A model generated the notes under the pieces. That model was not told the DNA's origin. It was given only the letters and a program-made list of their open reading frames with translations, and ran no database searches. A stretch of DNA of 64,000 nucleotides from Nipponacmea schrenckii. Taxonomy: Eukaryota > Mollusca > Gastropoda > Lottiidae. Every line of letters starts with the position of its first letter. Position 1 is the first letter of the stretch. A program made the position numbers and the translations under genes. The DNA lies in contig JAUJPP010000003.1 of the NCBI GenBank assembly GCA_030562195.1, forward strand, positions 20,181,398 through 20,245,397, read 5' to 3'. This document shows, piece after piece, positions 38,201-51,715 of this stretch.

Positions 38201-41200
38201 TAAACAGGAATTAGAGGGCACCAATAAATATAATAAAGCTTGGTTGAAAAAAGTATGTCACATTCATATGTCGTTTTTTTTTTTTTATTATTTATGTGAC
38301 AACTTTTGCTTCAAATTTTCGGGATCGATAATTTTTCCTGTCCAAAATGGTTTTATTGTCTTTTAAATATTATTGTGTCATAATTTGGACTTTCTTATAA
38401 ATGGAAATATGAAGCAAAAGTCATTTTGAGAAAGTAAGTCTTTACTATTACAAATAATAATGAAAACAAAAAATAATTCTCAAATTTTTTTCTTTGAAAT
38501 TGTTTTCTAATTTTGTTAAGTTTGAGAAATATTTTCACACAATTATTTGTTATAGTAAAGCTTGCCTTTCTTTTAACTAAATATTTCAGGTAATTGAGGA
38601 GATATATGTACAAGATCTGTTATATTTTGGTTTAGCGGTTGTATAAAGAAGTAAAGTGGCCTATATTTTGTTTCTGTTGGAAAACAAAATTTCAGTTTAA
38701 TAAAATTAGACCGTTTCTTTTTTTTATTAGCTTTTATATGAAATATCCACCTTTGAACATCTGTTTTATGATATTGCCAACAATCAAATTTCTTCCTTCT
38801 TCAAAACTGGGATTTTGTGATGTGAACAAAATATGGATTGTGAGAAGTATTAGACTAGTTATCAACTGAATGTATCCTTTGTCCCAGTGTTGGAGAGGGA
38901 AGAAATTTAATTGGCTGAGGATGTCATCAAATGGATAAATGTTCAAGAAGTCTGTTGTTAGACCCTAACTGATGTAATGATATTAAAAAAACAAATAAAA
39001 AAACTAAACGGAAGTTTGGTGTGAATTTTATTAGAATGACAAAATTGTGAGAGTTTATATATTGTAAAAATGTTTAGAAACAATTCTTAGCAAAATTCAA
39101 TTTTGATTATGGACTTCAGAAACAATTTAAAGGCCCTTTGATGTAAATTTTGGTTCAAGCACAATGGAAACCTGTCTATTTTTACTTCAATTTTTTTTTC
39201 TGCTATTTCCAGATTTATTTTAAAGCCCTTGAAATGGGTTTCCCAGAAGTCTATGAATTATTCTTATCATTAATTTCTTCAAAATTATTTTAATGGAATG
39301 GACAGTTTTCCATAGTGTATGAATGTTATAGTTTTAGCCACAACAAGTTTTCATGTTTGCAAAAAATGATTGGAACTCTTGCATTGTTTTCCAAGTTTGC
39401 AAACCAAATTCGAGTTTGCTATGACTGATAATATTTGACTACTGTTTTAACCTAAACAATCTAGTCTATTACCAGTTATAGTATGAAAGCTTGTTGTAGG
39501 TTTCTATGAATTGGTATCGACCAGATTGAGATTAGAAGAGGAATATCAATTTCCTCAGCCAGTGATGATGGTACTGATTGGTAAGTAATGGAGTCTGAGA
39601 AGAGATGTGCTGCAACTGGATGTAGTTCTGAACCTAAATGTTTATCAATATTATAATTTCATATTATTTATCTTATCAACATTTTAAATGTATGTAAATT
39701 GTAATGTTAAACTTTTAACCCTCTGAATGCCAAGTACACAATAATACTTGTTTAACTCAAGTATGTGTTGTATGTGTCACTGTAATTTAGGGGATGTTCA
39801 GAGGGTTAAACATTATAGTGTGAGAGAGACTATGATTATCATGCTATAAGCTGACTATTTTGCTTAAATGGCTTGCATGGTATTATTAATAGCAACTTTT
39901 TTCACATGGATCTATATTTTCTTTTAAACTTTGCAATTTAAGTAACTTTCCAATGATTGTGCTTGATCTGTCGGGTTTTACTTCACACCTGCATTTTTAT
40001 ATTTGATTGATGATCAAACAGAAGACCAAAAATTTTTTCTAATTATAGAAGACATTCATTTTATTCTTGGCAGTTTTTTTGACATATTTCTGGTTATATG
40101 ATTAATTTGCTTACCTAATTTAAATTTTCAACTAAAACTTAAAATTTTTTTTCCATATAAAATATTCAATTGGTTGTATGGACAACTCAACATTCCTAAA
40201 GTGAACTGAATATCCTTGTACCACTTATTATTTGTATGCTCATGATGCAGACTAACAATTTTAAGCTTACTATAACTTAAATATTATTGTTCAATAATTG
40301 AACAATTGTAAATTCAGTTGAAAATGTTATGTTAAATGTGTGGATCTATTTTACAGGATCAGTTTAAGAAGGCAGAACCAGTAAAAAGTGGAATTGGTAT
40401 GTTCCTACTACAAAAAATGGGATGGAAAGCAGGAGAAGGATTGGGTAAAAATAATGAAGGTTCTTTAGAACCCCTTTTACTTGATCTCAAAGTTGATCGA
40501 AAAGGTAAGAATCTTGTAAATTAATTGTTGTTTTTATATTTATATCATATGGAGCATTTTTATTAAATTTGATGACATATCTTTTATCTTTTTTTCTGTG
40601 GCAGAATTCTATTTTCTGTTCCTCCAATTTCTATAGCTAATACAGAATTTGTGGCTTTTCCAAAAGGACATTTTGTTTGATTAAATTCCATTATTAGATA
40701 CCGGGTATTACCATTGTTGTATTGTATGTGATTAGGTTTACAGACACATAGTGAAGTTCGAGGTAATCAAAAAGGTAATATAAAGGGTGGTATAAAAAGA
40801 GGAGGAGGACCAGGTTTAGGTGGTGGCAGTGGAATTGCTCACCCTAAAGATCTCTCAGGTTAGATTATCCTTATTATAGCTCTCAATAAAGAGATTTCCT
40901 GAGGTCTTTTAGTTTTGAATATCAATTTAATAAGGTTGCATATAGTAGGTGTTAAACAAATTTGAATGAACAAAAGAAATAGAATTAATTCTTAGTTTTT
41001 GTTCTTCTGAGATTGTCTAGATCTGGATTTTACATTTGTGCTATATTATCTTTATTATTAATATTAAAGCCATAAAAATTAATATTCCTGGCTACTTCCA
41101 GTTTATTTATTAGATTGAAGGTACTAAAACAGAATGGTTGTTTAAAGTCATTCAGAAAATGATCTTTTTACTTTTTTATAAATTATAGGAAAACATCCTG

Positions 41201-41723
41201 TATCAGCTTTATTAGAAATTTGCAACAAAAGAAAATTTGGTGCTCCATATTTTGAATTAGTCCATGAAAGTGGTCCAGATCATAAAAAACATTTTTTATT
41301 TAAAGTGAGTATATTTGATAGCTTTGAAGGTTATTTTCCTCTTCATTTCCGATATGTGATATTGTCGTGCATTTTTTTTCAATAATTGAATAAAATGAGT
41401 GTGAATGCTCAGAAATTGTATTGCACAAATGGATTTCTGTTTAAGAGCTATATTTGTGTTAATATTTGTTTTAGCAATAAGATATATCATATTTTCAGCT
41501 TTTCAGACAACTTATAATCTGACAACTGGCCTCTTACAATTGACAATTTTGTAAAATATTTAAAATTATCCATCAATTTTGATACCTGATGTTTCAGGTA
41601 CTAGTAAATGGTGTAGAATATCAACCATCTATAGCTAGTAATAACAAGAAAACAGCCAAATCACAAGCAGCTACTGTTTGTTTACAAGAATTAGGCATGT
41701 TGCCTAGAACTGGTCCAATATGA
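32277..41723 (+). CDS. SON: SON DNA/RNA-binding splicing cofactor
   Basis: Nuclear-speckle SR-like cofactor for splicing of weak sites. Coding exons: 32277-34353, 34671-34956, 35371-35427, 35727-35999, 36246-36340, 36518-36669, 36925-37209, 37445-37555, 38130-38252, 40357-40504, 40736-40858, 41189-41304, 41598-41723. They join in frame to 1323 residues. The giant first exon has KKHK-type basic clusters and an IPLP-rich stretch (about residues 540-650). The exon at 35727 encodes SRSRSRRSSSRSRSRR. Conserved blocks then follow in the human order: FPVSSGNQHRLKELEWVPVEK, GTFTGSTGVQILS, G-patch GMFLLQKMGWKAGEGLGK (about 1163-1205), and dsRBM GKHPVSALLEICNKRKFG to QAATVCLQELGMLP (about 1244-1318). 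Human SON is about 2400 residues. The difference is in the N-terminal repeat region, which is absent here. Confidence 0.96.
37674..37995 (+). mobile_element. hAT-type MITE copy in SON intron
   Basis: About 320 bp, nearly collinear with the element at 6972-7346. It is flanked by ATTAAAAT / ATTACAAT (7 of 8 target-duplication bases). The 5' terminus is degraded (CAGGGAAAAAATTTT) and about 43 bp of the C/G-rich 3' subterminal palindrome are missing, but the 3' end GTTCCCGCGCCTATG is intact. It lies 118 bp downstream of the exon ending at 37555. Confidence 0.88.
39715..39809. mobile_element. 95-bp TTAA-flanked mini-element
   Basis: TTAACCCTCTGAA (39715-39727) and TTCAGAGGGTTAA (39797-39809) are perfect inverted repeats, each ending in TTAA. 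The body is about 69 bp. It lies in the 2.1-kb SON intron. Confidence 0.75.
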
Positions 41724-41895
41724 AATATTGAGAGGTTATATATGTATACATTATCTATTCAACTGGTCCGAAATTATACTTTGTTCTTTAGTGTTTCACC
41801 ATAGGAGGTAAACTTTGTATAAAGGACCGAGGTAATTAATATACATGTTGTCAAGTGATGTTTAAACTAGCCAATCACAGTACTTCTATGTTCAT

Positions 41896-41985
41896 TTAAT
41901 GGTCAGTTTGTTTGGTGATATGAACTTAATGGTCAGTTTGTTTGGTAATATGAACTTAATGGTCAGTTTTTTGTATAATATGAAC
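41896..41985 (+). repeat. 30-bp tandem repeat, 3 copies, in SON 3'UTR
   Basis: TTAATGGTCAGTTTGTTTGG plus a TGATATGAAC-type tail is repeated at 41896, 41926 and 41956 with few changes. Confidence 0.9.
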
Positions 41986-42499
41986 ACAAACCTGAAATTT
42001 GTGAGTATTATATGAGTAGCATCATCAAATGATGTGAATAATGTGTTGATAAAAACTTTTTGCATCAAGAATCAAGTGAGAATAATATGATAATTAAATG
42101 CTGTTTTTTTCTTGGAAGAATCAGTAGTCTAGTCTAGTTGTGATAGAATCGTATCTTTATTTAGTTATGTTGTTAAATGAAGGTAATTTCTTCACAAGTA
42201 TAGATATACTTGGAGACAACATTCATTCTCAAGCTCATTAAGATAATGGCATTAGAAGATTTATTATTTGTGCTGAATTTCAATCAACAGTCATAAGATA
42301 TGCATTTGACTGGAATAAGATGCATGGGGGAAGGATGAAAGTAACTTCAGAAGTACAGGATCTGTCAATATATAATCAAGTGCAGATCCTAATTCCATGA
42401 AGTGTTATTGTTACATTATGTTATATTTTTGTCCATCAAATACAGATTATAATTGTGATCTAAGTCAAATTATACAATTGTATTAGGCTATAATGTTTT

Positions 42500-42505
42500 A
42501 ATAAA
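42500..42505 (+). terminator. Poly(A) signal of SON
   Basis: AATAAA followed by ATTGTACTCT, 777 nt after the SON stop. Confidence 0.6.
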
Positions 42506-42828
42506 ATTGTACTCTATTTTGGAATTTGCGTTATTCTGACATCAGAAATATTTGTTGGTTGTTTCTAAAATGTCTACAATGAAACATCAACTTTGCACTC
42601 GTTAAAGATATTTTATATGTAAGTTCCATTACAATCATATATGTAGCCTTTTATAAAGAAGGATTGCATAAAATAAAGTCCACACCCTTTTGTGGGCATA
42701 AAAAAATACAAGATTAAATATATTTTATATACTTGTACGGTTGAAATATATTGCACAAAAACATATTTAAAACATAACATACAACAGGGACAGTTTAAAC
42801 CAGGCAGCAAAAGGGAAATTCTATTAAC

Positions 42829-42834
42829 TTTATT
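42829..42834 (-). terminator. Poly(A) signal of EXOC7
   Basis: AATAAA on the minus strand, 147 nt after the EXOC7 stop. SON and EXOC7 tails converge but probably do not overlap (about 300 bp apart). Confidence 0.55.
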
Positions 42835-42980
42835 CTATGTTTGTATGGAAGGTTTTAATTAGCATATTTAGGAGCTTCAAAAAGTCATAGATATATTAAT
42901 TTCTATAAACATTGTAAAATTATTCTTTGCTTTTACCATTAATGTCTATACATCATTGTTTTTTTAAACATTGGTTTACA

Positions 42981-45900
42981 TTAAGCAGAAGCATCAAAAA
43001 ATTTGTCAATCAGTCCACAAACATCATTGACAGTATATTTGATATATTTCTCTGGATTCTTGGTGAAGTTTATTTTCCTGTATTTATCTAAGAACATGGA
43101 ATAACGAGGTGATATAAATTGCTTGTTTTCTTCCTTTAATGATTGGCGTAATTCAGAGTTTGGAATAGCATAACCTTTCTGTATTTTATAAATTTCATCT
43201 AATTCTTTATTAAAACCCTGGAAATAAAAGAAATATTTGTACAAAAAAAATAGATCATTATTAGCTTTTGCTGGACTTGTATAAAAACTTTTACTATGAC
43301 AAGAAGGAACTAGATTAAATATACTAACCGTAAACTTATCTTTTATGTTTTGTCTATCTTTATCTTTTAACTGAAAAGAAATGATTTTTTTTTTAAACAA
43401 AATTGACTCATGATTATGAAGATGGTAAGCAATTAAGCTGGAAATATTGGGCAAACTGACTTTTGATACTTAAATTTTCAGTGATGTTTTAATATGCACA
43501 ACTTAGGGCTCATAGCGCTTAACCCACTCACAACTCAATAAACCTTGTTTTACTGGAAGTAACTATTTGATATTTTTATTACTAAGTCAAGAACTGGTAT
43601 TCATGAGTAATCTTAACGTTTACTTACTTTAGCATTAGGATCTTGTGCTCTCTGTATAGACATTGGTTTATCTACTTCTAATAAATAATGTAACACTTTA
43701 CTCCAACTGAAAATAAAGATACATTGTACTAAAAACAAATATACTAAAAACTCTACAGAATGGATGCAGGATTAAACCTACCAGGCTTAATTGCTATCAG
43801 AGGTTTATTAGCTATACCGTTCTTTTAGGAATAAGTCACACCTATAAGTACCATTTAAATAATTGTAAAATTTCAAGCAGAATTTTGAAATTTGAAACTT
43901 GCTAAATCAGAAATGAATGCAGACAAAACCTTTAACAGCAGAACATACCTTTGTGAATAGATTCTCTTTTGTTTTGTTATTTCATCTAAATAAAAATTCT
44001 CTACATCTTTATTCCACATCAATAACAACTTTAACAAATTCGTTCTGTAATATTATGGTATATATAAATTATATAATGATTAACTTGGAAAAGAACCAAT
44101 ACCTATATTTAGTAAACAATGATCGAACTCCCTATCAAAGGAAAAACATAAAAACCAACTATCTTACCTTTTTATGGCATTTACAATATAATTTAAATTA
44201 TTTAACATAAAGATAGGTCTCAGAGCAGGATCACTGTATGTTTCTGATTTATTAGCTAAATTTAATCCTAACGCTGACAGTACACGAGCTGAAATAAAAA
44301 TAACTACATTTAAAGTCTTATTTAACTAGAAAATCAGTTCTTGAATAAACATTTATATTACAATTCATAAGCTTATAAATCTATAAAGTTATAACATGTG
44401 CTTTTCTTAAAGTGGGGTTAATTTAACTGACAGAACTATATATAAAGAGATTGGACTTGGAACTAAAATGAAAACAGACTTGTGCATTTTGGCAAAACTT
44501 ACTCATATAATCAGCAACTTTCATTTTACATGTATCTGGTGTTATATTGGCTGATGGTGAAGCCTGTTCACCTGAAATCATTTTATATATAAAAGAATTA
44601 TGTGCGAGAGTAGAGAAATAGTCAGAAATCATACAATATTTTTATATTTTTAATACATATATATAGGTGTTAGAATACACTTGTCCTACAGCTTATATTT
44701 GTGTTTCATATTGACTATTAGTTAAATAAGTATGCATCCCACACTACCAAATTTTAAAAAGCCACAATAAAAATATATTCGGAATTTTAAAAAAAAGTGA
44801 GCCAGCGACGATTCCATTCAGTTTGAGAATAAAAGCGTCTGGTAAATCAATGCTAAAACATCATTGTGGAATTCAACAGTAGGGGTCAAGGACGCTTGAA
44901 AACCCACATGTTAGAGTTACTTCCCTTTATATTTACACGATTTGAAAATCGCTTGATGGATGGCTCAAGCGTTTTATGATTAACTACTTTATTTTGGGGA
45001 TTTATCGGATTTTAGAGGGATTTTGATGTATAGGTAAGTCTACTGATGGATATATACTGTTATTGTCCAAATTTGAGTGAACTTAAATTTTTATGTTCGT
45101 TCTAACGCCTATTATCCCTTTAATAAAAGTCGAAATGGACCAACACACTATAAATTATGTATGGATATGTATTGATATATAGAATCATTATATTGATAAT
45201 ACATCTTATACTCACCATGCATTAATAACATAGCTCCTGCTGTTTCAGCATAGTCTTTTAATTGTTCTAAAAATATTATAGTCTGAAAAACAACATTATA
45301 TATTTCTGTCAAACTATATGGCAATCTAATAGAGCACAAACTTTAATTCAGCTGGTAATATCTGTCATAAATCAGGGTGTGGTTGTATATATTTAAGTCA
45401 TATGACAAACCTAGGGGAGAGGGGGATATCTCAGATATAAAGCAATGATGTTCCTTTCAGCATTGTGACCTAGCCTAAAGGTCAGCCAATAGAATTCAAG
45501 GAACAAACCAATTGTTCAGTTCCTGTAGCTATGCAATAGTCCACTAGAAGTCCCAAAGTATTTGAAAACTAATTTTATGCGAATAAATGTGAATACATAC
45601 ATGATTAGCTAATTCATGAACTGTACCATCTTTAGGCATATTACTAGCCTTATCTGGATCAATCTGTAAACAAATACAAATATTTATATTCAAAATATAT
45701 CTCTGTTTACACTTCAGGAAGAAAACACTTTATATGTATCTATTACTATTTCATATAGCTATATATGTAAGGAAATGACAACCTACAACAACCTATATTG
45801 GGCCCAATTTTATTCAGTATCTACAGGACTCCGCTCTCTAAGATAGTTCATAGACATGGTCTTGACTTTCATCTTCATGCAGATGACACCCAGTTATATC

Positions 45901-48900
45901 TGTCTTTTAAACCCTCTAAAAATAATAGTTTTAATTTTTGTAAATCCAAGGTTGAGTGTTGCATACAAGATATCCGGTCATGGATGAATAATAATTATAC
46001 TGCTAAGATCAACTAATCTTACATCTAAAATTAACCAAAATGTATCTTTATCTGTTGGTACTCATGTTATATCGCCAGTCCCGTCTGCTAGAAATATTGG
46101 CGTTATATTTGATCAGCACTTGACCTTGGAGCCTCATGTAAACAATGTGTGTAAATTGTGTTATTTGAATCTCCGCAACATAAGTAGAATTCGCAGAAAC
46201 CTTTCTTCATCCTCTATTAAAACTCTAGTGCAAGCTCTTGTTACCTCCCGTTTAGATAACTGTAATTCTTTATTAATTGGAACTCCATTATAAATTACAA
46301 AGGGTTCAGAATGCAGCAGCAAGGCTGCAAAAAGTACAGAGACCATATTTATTCCAATTTTACTGGACCTCCACTGGCTACCCATTATTTATAGAATTGA
46401 ATTCAAGATCCTCCTTTTAACTTTTAAATGCATAAATGATATTGCACCTAGTTATTTATCTTCACTTTTGGAAGTTTACACACCAAGTCGCACTCTTCGT
46501 TCTTCTTCTGATCATTTTTTACTTGTACATAAATCAGCAAGACTTAAAACTTGCGGTGAGCGTTCTTTTACCATCCAGGCCTTTTAATATCAGATCGTGC
46601 ACTTCTTTAGCAATTTTTAAATCTCTTCTCAAAACGTTTTTGTTTAAGAAGGCCTTTGATTTATAGATTGTTTTTATACCTATTCATATGTTATACATTT
46701 TTTTAAATTATCATCCTTTTTATTTTTTTTATTTATTTATATTATATACATTTTTGATCAGTCGCCATTTTATCAACTGTTAATGTAATGAAATGTATTG
46801 TACAGGGCATCTGAGCACGTTTTTGTGGAAGATAGCGCTATATAAATGTCTTAATAATAATAATAACAATAATAATAATAATAACCTTTGCTGTTCGGTA
46901 TGTCAAATTAACAGGTCATGCATTATAGAAAGAGATATGTTAATTGTTCAAAACTTATTTCAAAATATTTTTAACTTACTCTTATGCTATCTGTAAATTC
47001 TTCTAATGCTTTGGCACCCTGTAAAATATATAACATTTAAATAGAAACAACCATTATTTTTTTCAAAGATAACAATTCAAGGTTTACACAATAAACTAAC
47101 AAACTAATTGTGTTACTACAACTCATCATCAAAGTATATATAGTAGCCTAGAAATAATCACTTGACACAAAATATACCACACTTCTCATAATATTGTGTA
47201 AAGAGTTGTATACTATTTTGATATCACCTACCGTATTATCTAGTGTTGATAATAAAGAAGCTAATTTAGCTCTGGTTGGTGCTTGACATCCCTGAAACAA
47301 AAAATCATTTTTTGGGGATATTTGACAGTTATATTTTGCTGTGCTTCTTAAGAAAGCAATATAGTCTCAAGTCTTCAAATTACCTGTGAGCAAAAATGCC
47401 CATTTTCATTCTATACAAATAACATTTTCCAATTTATGTCAGCCTCCTAGTCAAGGGGAAGATGCAGCAGAGGAATTAAACCATATACTGAATGTTCAGT
47501 GGGATATCTGCAGTTTTGATTATAGATAATATTTATTCAAATTGTAAGCTGGCCTAAACATTGTATCTGAGAAGATAAGACCTAAACAAGAAATAACTGA
47601 CCTCTAATATTAAATCAAATTCTGGTTTTATGGTACGAAGGTGTTTAACTATAGGAAATATAGATAATACTGTAGTAAATTCATGTCGACCTATATTTCT
47701 TCTAGCACTGTTGGCTAATAACTACAAATATTATCATTCAATATTATCAACTATATAATATAAATTCAGAGTTGCTTATATATCAAAACGGTTTTACAAC
47801 TTAACATGACAACATGAAATAGGAGGCTTTTGCCAGTCATATCAGAAGCATTAGACATTAGAAATAAAGGTTTGTGGTGAAAGTAATTTCATAAATGTGT
47901 CACGCTGCCATTTTCAATTCTACCAACATTCAAGTTGCAAGAAATAATATGATTACTTACTTCCCCTTCATTCACTACTGTTTCTAAACTAGACTGTACA
48001 ATATTATCAAATACCATTCTTCGATTCTTTTCTGGTATGATACCATCCATTAAATGGGCTTCACTCTAAAATTTTATGAAAAAGAAATAAATCAGTTTTG
48101 ATAAATGCCAGAATACACTCATGTTTTCCAAATAAAAGAGTATGGTTAAAGGATTTAAGTTTTTTCAAGATAAACTTTGTGTGACTGGTGCATTATACAG
48201 TCAAGTAAATGGGTTAAACAATAGTGACATCATAACATATCATAAATTCAGAAAAATAAATCAGCACTTTTCCAATCCAACAGACCATCAAGAGCAGAGG
48301 TGTAATATAGCCAGTCTAGTATATACCTGCATTAGACGTAATAAAGCACTAAGTTCGGTTATATATAAGTCTGTTTCTATATCACTGGATTCTTCTTTTA
48401 TACTCTCAGTAAATGACCCTTGTCTTCTATGACCTGGTTCATTAAATGGTGACATTAAAGCTGTACTGGCCTTTTTAGATAAAAATCTGAAATTAAAAGA
48501 AATGAAAATGAAATGAAGTAGGGAGATACAAGTGATGAATAATTATCAAAACCAAGTGGCTTCAGTCTGATTATTGACAACAAATATAACTATCATTAAC
48601 AGAAAAAATCTGTATCTAATGCATTTGACAAAAGCTATAAATTGCATTTTTTTCCATACTTGAGGTATGACTCATTAGTAATAAACTTACGACAGCTTCT
48701 TTCTACTCTTTCTTATTGGTGTATTGGATTTAACAGATACTTTACCAGGCTTGAAGATAAATATTACATCATTATTTTCATATCAACATTACTACTACAG
48801 ACTAGATTGACTCTAAATTCCAGTATACACAAAAACATTCTAATGATTTGCCATTGAACTTTTATCAAACTGACAAACTAAGGGAGTTTAGCATATATTG

Positions 48901-51715
48901 CAATTTCAATTGGATGAGGGCCTGCTTGATATTAAGAACTATTGGATTTAGCCTCATATATCAAGTTGTATGCATGAAAAGGGATACAAGAAATCCTTGG
49001 ATATAAACTAACATCTATTCATAGAGTGCCATTAACCAGTTTCAAGACGTCATTAGATGCTATAGAGCGGAATGTAATTTCATACTACTCAATAACCAAA
49101 CTATGGTTTAGTTATACTTACAGTGATGGGTGAACTTTGAACTCCAAAATTTACTGTATTACTACTTCCACTACCAGATCGCAAATGTTCTTTTAATCTT
49201 AAAATAGCAAGAAAATTAAGATAAATACTTCAAACTACCTTCTCTGATTGGTATATTATCAGATTTTCCAAATTTGACAAAATTTTCTATCAAAAATTAA
49301 TTAAATACTTTTAAACTACAGATAAATGTGGCAATGATAGTCCTGGCTTAGTAGTGATTGAAGATACAAAACAAAACATTTTCAATGAACAGTAACTTAC
49401 CCTTGAATAGATTTATTCAATATTAAAGATCTAGAATTAATGTAAGACTTAGTGAAGTCTGTGTTATTACCATTTACTACCAGCCACCTTGAGATTTCCT
49501 GTAATTCATTGATAGCTTTCTCTGGTAAATGTTCAATAGCTAGATCTGTATCGGTTCCAACTGGAGGCAGTTCTAAAAATAATGGCAAATAACTAGGACT
49601 CAATGGTATTTGATAAATATTAGATAAATAGAATATTAAAGGGATAATAGGCGTTAGAACGAACATAAAATTTTAAGTTCACTCAAATTTGGACAATAAC
49701 AGTATATATCCATCAGTGGACTTAACTATACATCAAAATCCCTCTAAAATCCGATAAATCCCCAAAATAAAGTAGTTAATCATAAAACGCTTGAGCCATC
49801 AATCGAGCGATTGTCAAATCGTGTAAATATAAAGGGAAGTAACTCTAACTATGTGGGTTTTCACACGTCCTTGACCCCTACTGTTGAATTCCACAATGAT
49901 GTTTTAGCGTTGATTTATCAGACGCTTTTATTCTCAAACTGAATGGAATCGTCGCTGGCTCACTTTTTTTTAAAATTCCGAATATATTTTTATTGTGGCT
50001 TTTTAAAATTTGGTAAAGTGTGGGATGCATACTTATTTAACTAATAGTCAATATGAAACACAAATATAAGCCGTAGGACGAGTGTATTCTAACGCCTATT
50101 ATCCCTTTAAAACTTCCAATGCTACAGAAATTTGACAAACGTTTACAAATTAGAAGGGACACAATATGCTAAAAGAGACAAGAACATTGGTCAAAAATTA
50201 TTATGTTTTTAAATTATATAAGAACCAGATTTGCATTTTGAAAAGTGATATAGATAAACTAAAATGGAGCACTGTCTGCTGGAAAAGAAAATATTGAGCC
50301 AATTCTGTTTTACATACCATCATCTGTTCCTAATAAATCCATGATGACGACAGGTGGTACTGGACGACCATGTCTAGTTAATAGAGAACGGAATTCATGT
50401 TGCAAAGCATCATTACCATCTTCAAATAATCGAGACTGAAAAAAATGAAAAAAGGTTAACTTACTCAAATAACAATACATAAAGAATTTTAAGAAAAGCC
50501 TACAACTATTGGATCTTTATAGTACAACTAGTCGACTCATTTATAGATTGCATAATGCTTTAGTATGATGGCTTATTGAAACCTACTACACAGGGTCATT
50601 CTAGATATGCAGTTCCAGGTACTTGAAGTATTAATGTCAAGTTTCAAGAGAATATAAAAAAAACTCACTATTTCATCCATTTCCTTCCCCTTTGGATCAT
50701 TAGTTTGAAAATATTTTATAGCTTTTAACAATTTATCCATGTAGTTTAAATAGGCACCAAGACCAGAGGCATTGGGTCTGAAAATAGTATTATAAAAAAA
50801 GCACTGTTTTCATATTTCTATATGACTGATGTATTGAGCAATATTTTGACAGTGAGAATAAGTGGTAATTACAATACATTTTGGTATCCAACTTGAACAA
50901 TATAGATCAAAAATTTTATTTTTAAAGTTCTGGTTGCATTAGATATTTCATACGTAGTTGCAACAAATATATTAAAAAAAATAATCTAATTTTATAAAAT
51001 AAAACAACCCTGCAGACAGCATAATCCGACTTACCCTTCTTTGATATAGGCTTCTACATCTCTTGCTACATGGTAGAAACCAAGAACATTGTCAACTGTA
51101 TGTAATGTCTTCTCAATATCTTAACAAGGGGTTAAAAGAAATTAAATATAGTACAAACTAGAAAACACTGAGCAGAAGCTTGTCAATGTTTGATCTTCAT
51201 ATTTACCACCAATCTTTTCCTCATGACCACAAATGAGTCATTTTTAGTGTTATCAAACAATCAGAAAAGAAAGCTAATGATTTTTATTCTAAAGGATACT
51301 TTCTTGTCTTCTTCGTAAATTTTCAGTTTCATTATAAACAGGTACAATGGTACTTTCAAGGTGTTTTAATCTATTCTCAAAACTGGTTAAAATCGATAGC
51401 ATATTATTGGTATTTGTACTGCTTTTATTTAGACATTCCCGCAACTTTGACATATTGTGCATCTCCTAAAAATAAAAGAATACAGTGGTCAATAACAAGT
51501 GCAAATCTATAAATGTAATATTCAGCGATCAAAATGACTAAAGAATACATCATAAGCTAATTTTCAAGGCTGAACACATTGGCCTTAGACATAGTAGGCA
51601 TTTATAAAGTAGGACCTACAGGGGTGGTGTTTTTAAGAAGCCCTATTTAATTTACATAGCCTACCTTTTCTAGCTTTTTGTCAATATCTTTGCGGAAGGA
51701 TGAAATATCTTCCAT
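42981..51715 (-). CDS. EXOC7: Exocyst complex component 7 (Exo70)
   Basis: Exocyst subunit that tethers secretory vesicles to the plasma membrane through PI(4,5)P2 and Rho GTPases. Twenty-one minus-strand exons: 51715-51665, 51465-51300, 51119-51035, 50777-50669, 50435-50318, 49572-49401, 49197-49122, 48749-48691, 48486-48327, 48065-47961, 47721-47602, 47291-47232, 47018-46980, 45663-45601, 45282-45216, 44571-44503, 44288-44168, 44044-43949, 43706-43628, 43370-43329, 43217-42981. They join in frame to 697 residues (human 653-735). The N-terminal coiled coil includes NMLSILTSFENRLKHLESTI. Next come IEHLPEKAINELQEISRWLV and TVLSIFPIVKHLR. The C-terminal domain ends FTKNPEKYIKYTVNDVCGLI, then DKFFDASA, the lipid-binding end typical of the family. 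Introns host a LINE fragment and two MITEs. Confidence 0.97.
44664..45123 (-). mobile_element. TTAA-flanked MITE, family A copy 2, in EXOC7 intron
   Basis: Inverted relative to copies at 19433 and 49636. The right end CGCCTATTATCCCTTTAA is intact; the left end is eroded (starts ATAGGTGTTAGAATACAC). It lies in the intron between the exons ending at 45216 and starting at 44571. Confidence 0.88.
45790..46886 (+). mobile_element. 3' fragment of an L2/CR1-like LINE
   Basis: Decayed reverse-transcriptase ORF: LGPILFSIYRTPLSKIVHRH, then FHLHADDTQLYLSF (the catalytic Y/H-ADD motif), ARNIGVIFDQHLTLEPHVN, ALVTSRLDNCNSLLIG and LDLHWLPIIYRIEFKILLL, with frameshifts and stops. The 3' end is GATAGCGCTATATAAATG followed by an AAT microsatellite (to 46886), as in the L2 and related CR1-group LINEs. 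It is 5'-truncated within the RT domain and lies antisense in the EXOC7 intron between 46980 and 45663. It cannot be active. Confidence 0.9.
49636..50110 (+). mobile_element. TTAA-flanked MITE, family A copy 3, in EXOC7 intron
   Basis: 475 bp, intact ends beginning TTAAAGGGATAATAGGCGTT and ending with its inverse. It is very close to the 19433 copy and inverted relative to the 44664 copy. It lies in the intron between the exons ending at 50318 and starting at 49572. Confidence 0.92.

Noticed and set aside
45798..46666. Several short frames as a host gene in the EXOC7 intron
   Set aside because: They are pieces of one frameshifted reverse-transcriptase ORF of a truncated LINE.
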